DNA of 7,519 nucleotides from Gemmatimonadota bacterium (GTDB lineage Bacteria > Gemmatimonadota > Gemmatimonadetes > Gemmatimonadales > GWC2-71-9). The notes beneath the pieces are model-generated. The model did no database searches. It had not been told where the DNA came from and saw nothing but the letters and a program-made list of their open reading frames with translations. Numbering within the stretch: position 1 is the first letter of the stretch; every line of letters begins with the position of its first letter. Shown piece by piece: positions 5,175-7,519 of the stretch. The DNA is taken from positions 1 to 7,519 of the forward strand of contig JAGGAG010000172.1 in NCBI GenBank assembly GCA_017889745.1, in the 5' to 3' direction. A program made the position numbers and the translations under genes.

Positions 5175-6136
5175 AAGAGCGGCGTGGACTCGGTGTAGAA
5201 ATGCACCCGCTGCATCAGCTCGGGATCGACCTGCTGCAGGTACTGGTCGATCTCGTGGTGCAGTTCCTTCGAGTCCACCTGCAGCGCGTCCACCTTCCAG
5301 CTGAACAGGTCGCGGATGATGCCGCGCGTCAGGCTGGTTTCCCGCTGCAGCAATGCCGGCGCCTTCCGTACGAAGGTCTTCTTCCGGTTGATCTTCTTCC
5401 AGAGATTGAGCAGCGAGTCGACCTCGCGCTGGAAGTTCTCCTCCGTCACCCCCTCGGCCACGGTCCGGACGATCATGCCTCCGGAGTCGGGCGGGAGGAG
5501 ACGCCCCACCATCTCGCGCAGCTTCGCCCGCTCCTCTCGGCTCTCGATCTTGCGGCTCACCCCCACCTTGGAGGCGAAGGGCATGTAGACGAGGAAGCGG
5601 CCGGGGAGTGAGATCTGGGCGGTAACCCGGCAGCCCTTGGTGCTGATGGGCTCCTTGGTCACCTGAACGACGAGGTTCTGCCCCTTCTTCAGGATCTCGG
5701 CGATGTTGGGAAGCTGCCTCCGGCTGGAAACCTCGCGCTGGCGGGGCTCGTTGCCGCCATTGCCGTTGCCCCGCTTGCGGCGCCCGCGCCAGGCCTTCTG
5801 GTCGTCACTGCTGCCCGGTTCGGCCTCGCCGGATTCCTCGGCCTGCTCCTGATCGACGGCATCCAGCTCGTCGGTGTCGTCTTCGGACGGCTCGTCGTCG
5901 TCCTCGTCGGGCTCCAGCAGATCGGAGGCATGGAGAAAGGCACTCTTCTCCTGCCCGATGTCCACGAACGCGGCTTGTATACCGGGGAGGACGGCGTCGA
6001 CCCGTCCGAGATAGATGTCGCCGACGGTGCGGCGGTGATCGGGGCGGTCGACGAGGAGTTCGACCAGCCGATCATCTTCCAGGATCGCCAGGCGCGTTTC
6101 GCGCTGGCTCCCGTTGATGAGGATCTCGCGCTTCAC
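5138..6136 (-). CDS. rng: Ribonuclease G/E family, N-terminal fragment (truncated by frameshift)
   Basis: First half of an endoribonuclease that in other bacteria matures rRNA and degrades mRNA. A GTG start at 6136 has TGAGG 7 nt upstream. MKREILINGSQRETRLAILE opens the family fold. An S1 RNA-binding domain begins VGDIYLGRVDAVLPGIQAAF (38-57), and is interrupted after HASDLLEP by an acidic then basic low-complexity insert (about 75-140). It resumes at LPNIAEILKKGQNLVVQVTK. RNase-H-like and 5'-sensor parts follow, to HFYTESTPL (312-320). From residue 321 the frame is wrong: LAARSSSSPPRR then TGA at 5138. Family members continue after PLF with about 21 residues before S-G-G; these are missing and the frame has shifted. 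The product as written lacks the catalytic aspartates and zinc link and should be inactive. If the deletion is an assembly error, the real gene spans 4530-6136 plus about 64 nt. Confidence 0.85.
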   Translation of the reverse strand: MKREILINGSQRETRLAILEDDRLVELLVDRPDHRRTVGDIYLGRVDAVLPGIQAAFVDIGQEKSAFLHASDLLEPDEDDDEPSEDDTDELDAVDQEQAEESGEAEPGSSDDQKAWRGRRKRGNGNGGNEPRQREVSSRRQLPNIAEILKKGQNLVVQVTKEPISTKGCRVTAQISLPGRFLVYMPFASKVGVSRKIESREERAKLREMVGRLLPPDSGGMIVRTVAEGVTEENFQREVDSLLNLWKKINRKKTFVRKAPALLQRETSLTRGIIRDLFSWKVDALQVDSKELHHEIDQYLQQVDPELMQRVHFYTESTPLLAARSSSSPPRR

Positions 6137-6403
6137 GAGCGAACCTCAGCCGCACCCACATGTTACCCCTGCGGCTGTTTCGGCCACTGAGGCAACGGGA
6201 CACGGCATGCGCAAGGTTGGGGGAGCAAGTCCGCTCACCGGCGGCACTGCTCCGAGCATCAGGCCTCCGGCGCCGGACTGGCGCGGGGGGCGGCAACATG
6301 AGCGTTACACTCCGAGTTTGCTGCCCGACTGGCCGGCGGGCGATCGGTGGTGCCGCGCTGCAAGACTGTCTAAAGGTAAGATGAGCAATCGTTTAGGGCA
6401 ATA
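6137..6403 (-). other. Non-coding region between acyl-CoA dehydrogenase and rng, possible structured rng leader
   Basis: No ORF here resembles a protein. Two structures are visible. One is a stem-loop GGAGCA (6222-6227) with TGCTCC (6248-6253), enclosing CCGC/GCGG (6231-6234 with 6241-6244) across a symmetric 3x3 internal loop. The other is a perfect 12-bp palindrome TCCGGCGCCGGA (6266-6277). If the weak promoter at 6373-6401 is real, the region would be a leader of about 230 nt on the rng mRNA. Confidence 0.3.
6373..6401 (-). promoter_or_regulatory. Weak candidate promoter for rng
   Basis: On the minus strand TTGCCC (6396-6401, 4 of 6) stands 17 bp from TACCTT (6373-6378, 3 of 6), just past the acyl-CoA dehydrogenase stop codon. 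The spacing and the -35 resemble the rplU promoter, but the -10 is poor. Read-through from the dehydrogenase gene is an alternative, since I see no terminator after it. Confidence 0.25.
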
Positions 6404-7519
6404 TCAGCCGTTTACGACGTCGCCCAGAATGTGCCGGGCGATGACCAGTCGCTGGATCTCGCTGGTCCCTTCGCCGATCTCACACACCTTGGCGTCGCGC
6501 ATCATCCGCTCGACCGGATACTCGGTGGTATAGCCGTAGCCGCCGAAGATCTGGACGGCCTTCGTGGTGGCGCGCATGGCCAGTTCGGAACAGAAGAGCT
6601 TGGCCATTGCCGCTTCCTTCTTGAACGGCTTGCCGTTCTGCTTGAGCCACGCGGCATGGTACAGGAGATGGGTGCCGGCCTCGATCTCGAGCGCCATGTC
6701 GGCCAACTGGAAGCTCACCCCCTGGAACGCCCCGATCGCCTTCCCGAACTGCTTCCGGTAGCCGGCGTACTTGAGGGCCTCGTCGTAGGCCCCTTCGGCG
6801 ATGCCCAGGGACAGTGCCGCAATGCCGATACGGCCGCCATCGAGCGTCTTGAGGAAGTTGATGAACCCGTCTCCCACCTTGCCCAGCACGTTCTCCTTGG
6901 GAATGATGGCGTCCTCGAAAACCAGCTCGCGGGTGTCGCTGGCCCGCCATCCCATCTTGTCTTCCTTCTTGCCGGCCCGGACGCCCTTGATCTTGGGCAG
7001 ATCGGCGGCGTGCCCCACCCCGACCCGCTTCGCCTCGGCCAGGTCCACGGTGTCCTTGGTTACCAGGAAGCTGGTGATGCCACGGCTGCCCTTCCCCGGC
7101 TCGGTGCGTGCCGTCACGCTGAAGATCTCACCCACGCCCGCATGGGTGATGAAGATCTTGGATCCGTTGAGCAGGTAGTGATCACCCTTGTCGACCGCCG
7201 TCGTGGCGGTGCCACCGGCGTCGCTGCCTGCGCCCGGCTCGGTCAGCCCGAAGCCACCGAGGACCTTTCCCGAGGCCAGCAGCGGGACGTACTTCTGGCG
7301 CTGCGCATCCGTGCCGAAGTCCATGATCGGCGACGTACCCAGGTTCGTATGGGCACTGATCGTCAGCGCGTGACTCGCGTCCACCTTTGCCAGCTCGTGG
7401 ATCGTGACGTAGTAGGACAACTGGTCCATCCCCGCCCCGCCCATCTCCTCGCTCCACGGCACACCGAGAAGGCCCAGGTCGGACATCTTGCGGATGTTGT
7501 CCCAGGGGAACGTGGAGGT
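6404..7519 (-). CDS. Acyl-CoA dehydrogenase, short-chain/butyryl type (5' end outside window)
   Basis: A flavoenzyme that oxidises acyl-CoA to trans-2-enoyl-CoA in fatty-acid or branched-chain amino-acid breakdown, passing electrons to electron-transfer flavoprotein. The frame is open to the window edge: TSTFPWDNIRK precedes the Met at 7486, so that Met is internal and the true start lies beyond. Counting from it, FGLTEPGAGSDAGG (79-92) is the first acyl-CoA dehydrogenase signature and binds flavin and substrate. MGWRASDTRELVFED (178-192) is the middle domain. The C-terminal domain has RKQFGKAIGAFQ (244-255), QIFGGYGYT (312-320) and IGEGTSEIQRLVIARH (337-352), with E339 at the catalytic-base position of the short-chain enzymes. 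About 20 extra residues lie before GKKEDK (172-177) compared with typical family members. Length to the edge, 371 codons, is close to complete. Chain-length preference is not determinable. Confidence 0.95.
   Translation of the reverse strand, partial: TSTFPWDNIRKMSDLGLLGVPWSEEMGGAGMDQLSYYVTIHELAKVDASHALTISAHTNLGTSPIMDFGTDAQRQKYVPLLASGKVLGGFGLTEPGAGSDAGGTATTAVDKGDHYLLNGSKIFITHAGVGEIFSVTARTEPGKGSRGITSFLVTKDTVDLAEAKRVGVGHAADLPKIKGVRAGKKEDKMGWRASDTRELVFEDAIIPKENVLGKVGDGFINFLKTLDGGRIGIAALSLGIAEGAYDEALKYAGYRKQFGKAIGAFQGVSFQLADMALEIEAGTHLLYHAAWLKQNGKPFKKEAAMAKLFCSELAMRATTKAVQIFGGYGYTTEYPVERMMRDAKVCEIGEGTSEIQRLVIARHILGDVVNG

Noticed and set aside
5138..5180. Programmed ribosomal frameshift in rng
   Set aside because: No slippery heptamer is visible and a shift alone would not explain the roughly 21 missing residues; deletion explains both.
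4482..5198. 238-codon plus-strand frame opposite rng
   Set aside because: Shadow of the RNase catalytic half; Arg/His/Leu-rich without recognisable structure.
6181..6205. GCCACTG reminiscent of a cobalamin-riboswitch box
   Set aside because: The rest of the B12 core is absent and no B12-related gene follows.
6160..6384. Small plus-strand ORF in the rng/dehydrogenase gap
   Set aside because: No ribosome binding site, no recognisable domain, Arg-rich GC-shadow composition.
1..7519. Mobile element, CRISPR array, prophage or attachment site, including at the tRNA-Leu 3' end
   Set aside because: No transposase or integrase motif, no regularly spaced repeats, and no repeat of the tRNA 3' end noticed elsewhere in the window.

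Overview
The window is ordinary-looking chromosomal DNA from a GC-rich Gram-negative bacterium. Outer-membrane and periplasmic proteins with signal peptides, GGAGG-type ribosome binding sites and an rng-rplU-rpmA cluster all fit this. The overall flavour is closest to Gemmatimonadota or a related phylum, but that placement is inference from protein style, not from a marker gene. I see no insertion sequence, integrase, phage gene or CRISPR array.

Layout. The left edge holds the 5' part of an outer-membrane beta-barrel gene (minus strand), preceded by a tRNA-Leu(CAA) gene on the same strand. Divergent from the tRNA is ppa, the soluble inorganic pyrophosphatase (plus strand). It ends 2 nt from the end of a convergent three-gene minus-strand operon: ECF sigma factor, zinc-finger membrane anti-sigma factor, and a secreted LTxxQ (Spy/CpxP-like) protein, tightly packed with one 4-nt overlap and one zero-gap junction. 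A 159-nt divergent intergenic region separates that operon from a plus-strand glycerophosphodiester phosphodiesterase. A strong hairpin terminator follows, serving the minus-strand rplU-rpmA operon (L21, L27), which has a good promoter of its own. Upstream of it lies rng (RNase E/G family), broken in this sequence by an out-of-frame deletion of about 64 nt. After a 267-nt non-coding region with possible RNA structure comes the 3' part of a short-chain acyl-CoA dehydrogenase gene that runs off the right edge.

How it fits together. The ribosomal-protein and RNase G genes form a conserved RNA/translation cluster. The sigma/anti-sigma/periplasmic-protein operon reads as an envelope-stress signalling unit, organised like the Cnr-type systems in which a periplasmic protein acts together with the membrane anti-sigma factor. 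Pyrophosphatase, phosphodiesterase and acyl-CoA dehydrogenase are housekeeping or catabolic functions. The points most worth a second look are the rng deletion, the three-gene envelope-stress module with its structured leader, the identical 11-bp promoter core shared by two operons, and a 20-residue insertion in the acyl-CoA dehydrogenase. I did not find a convincing new defence or mobile system.
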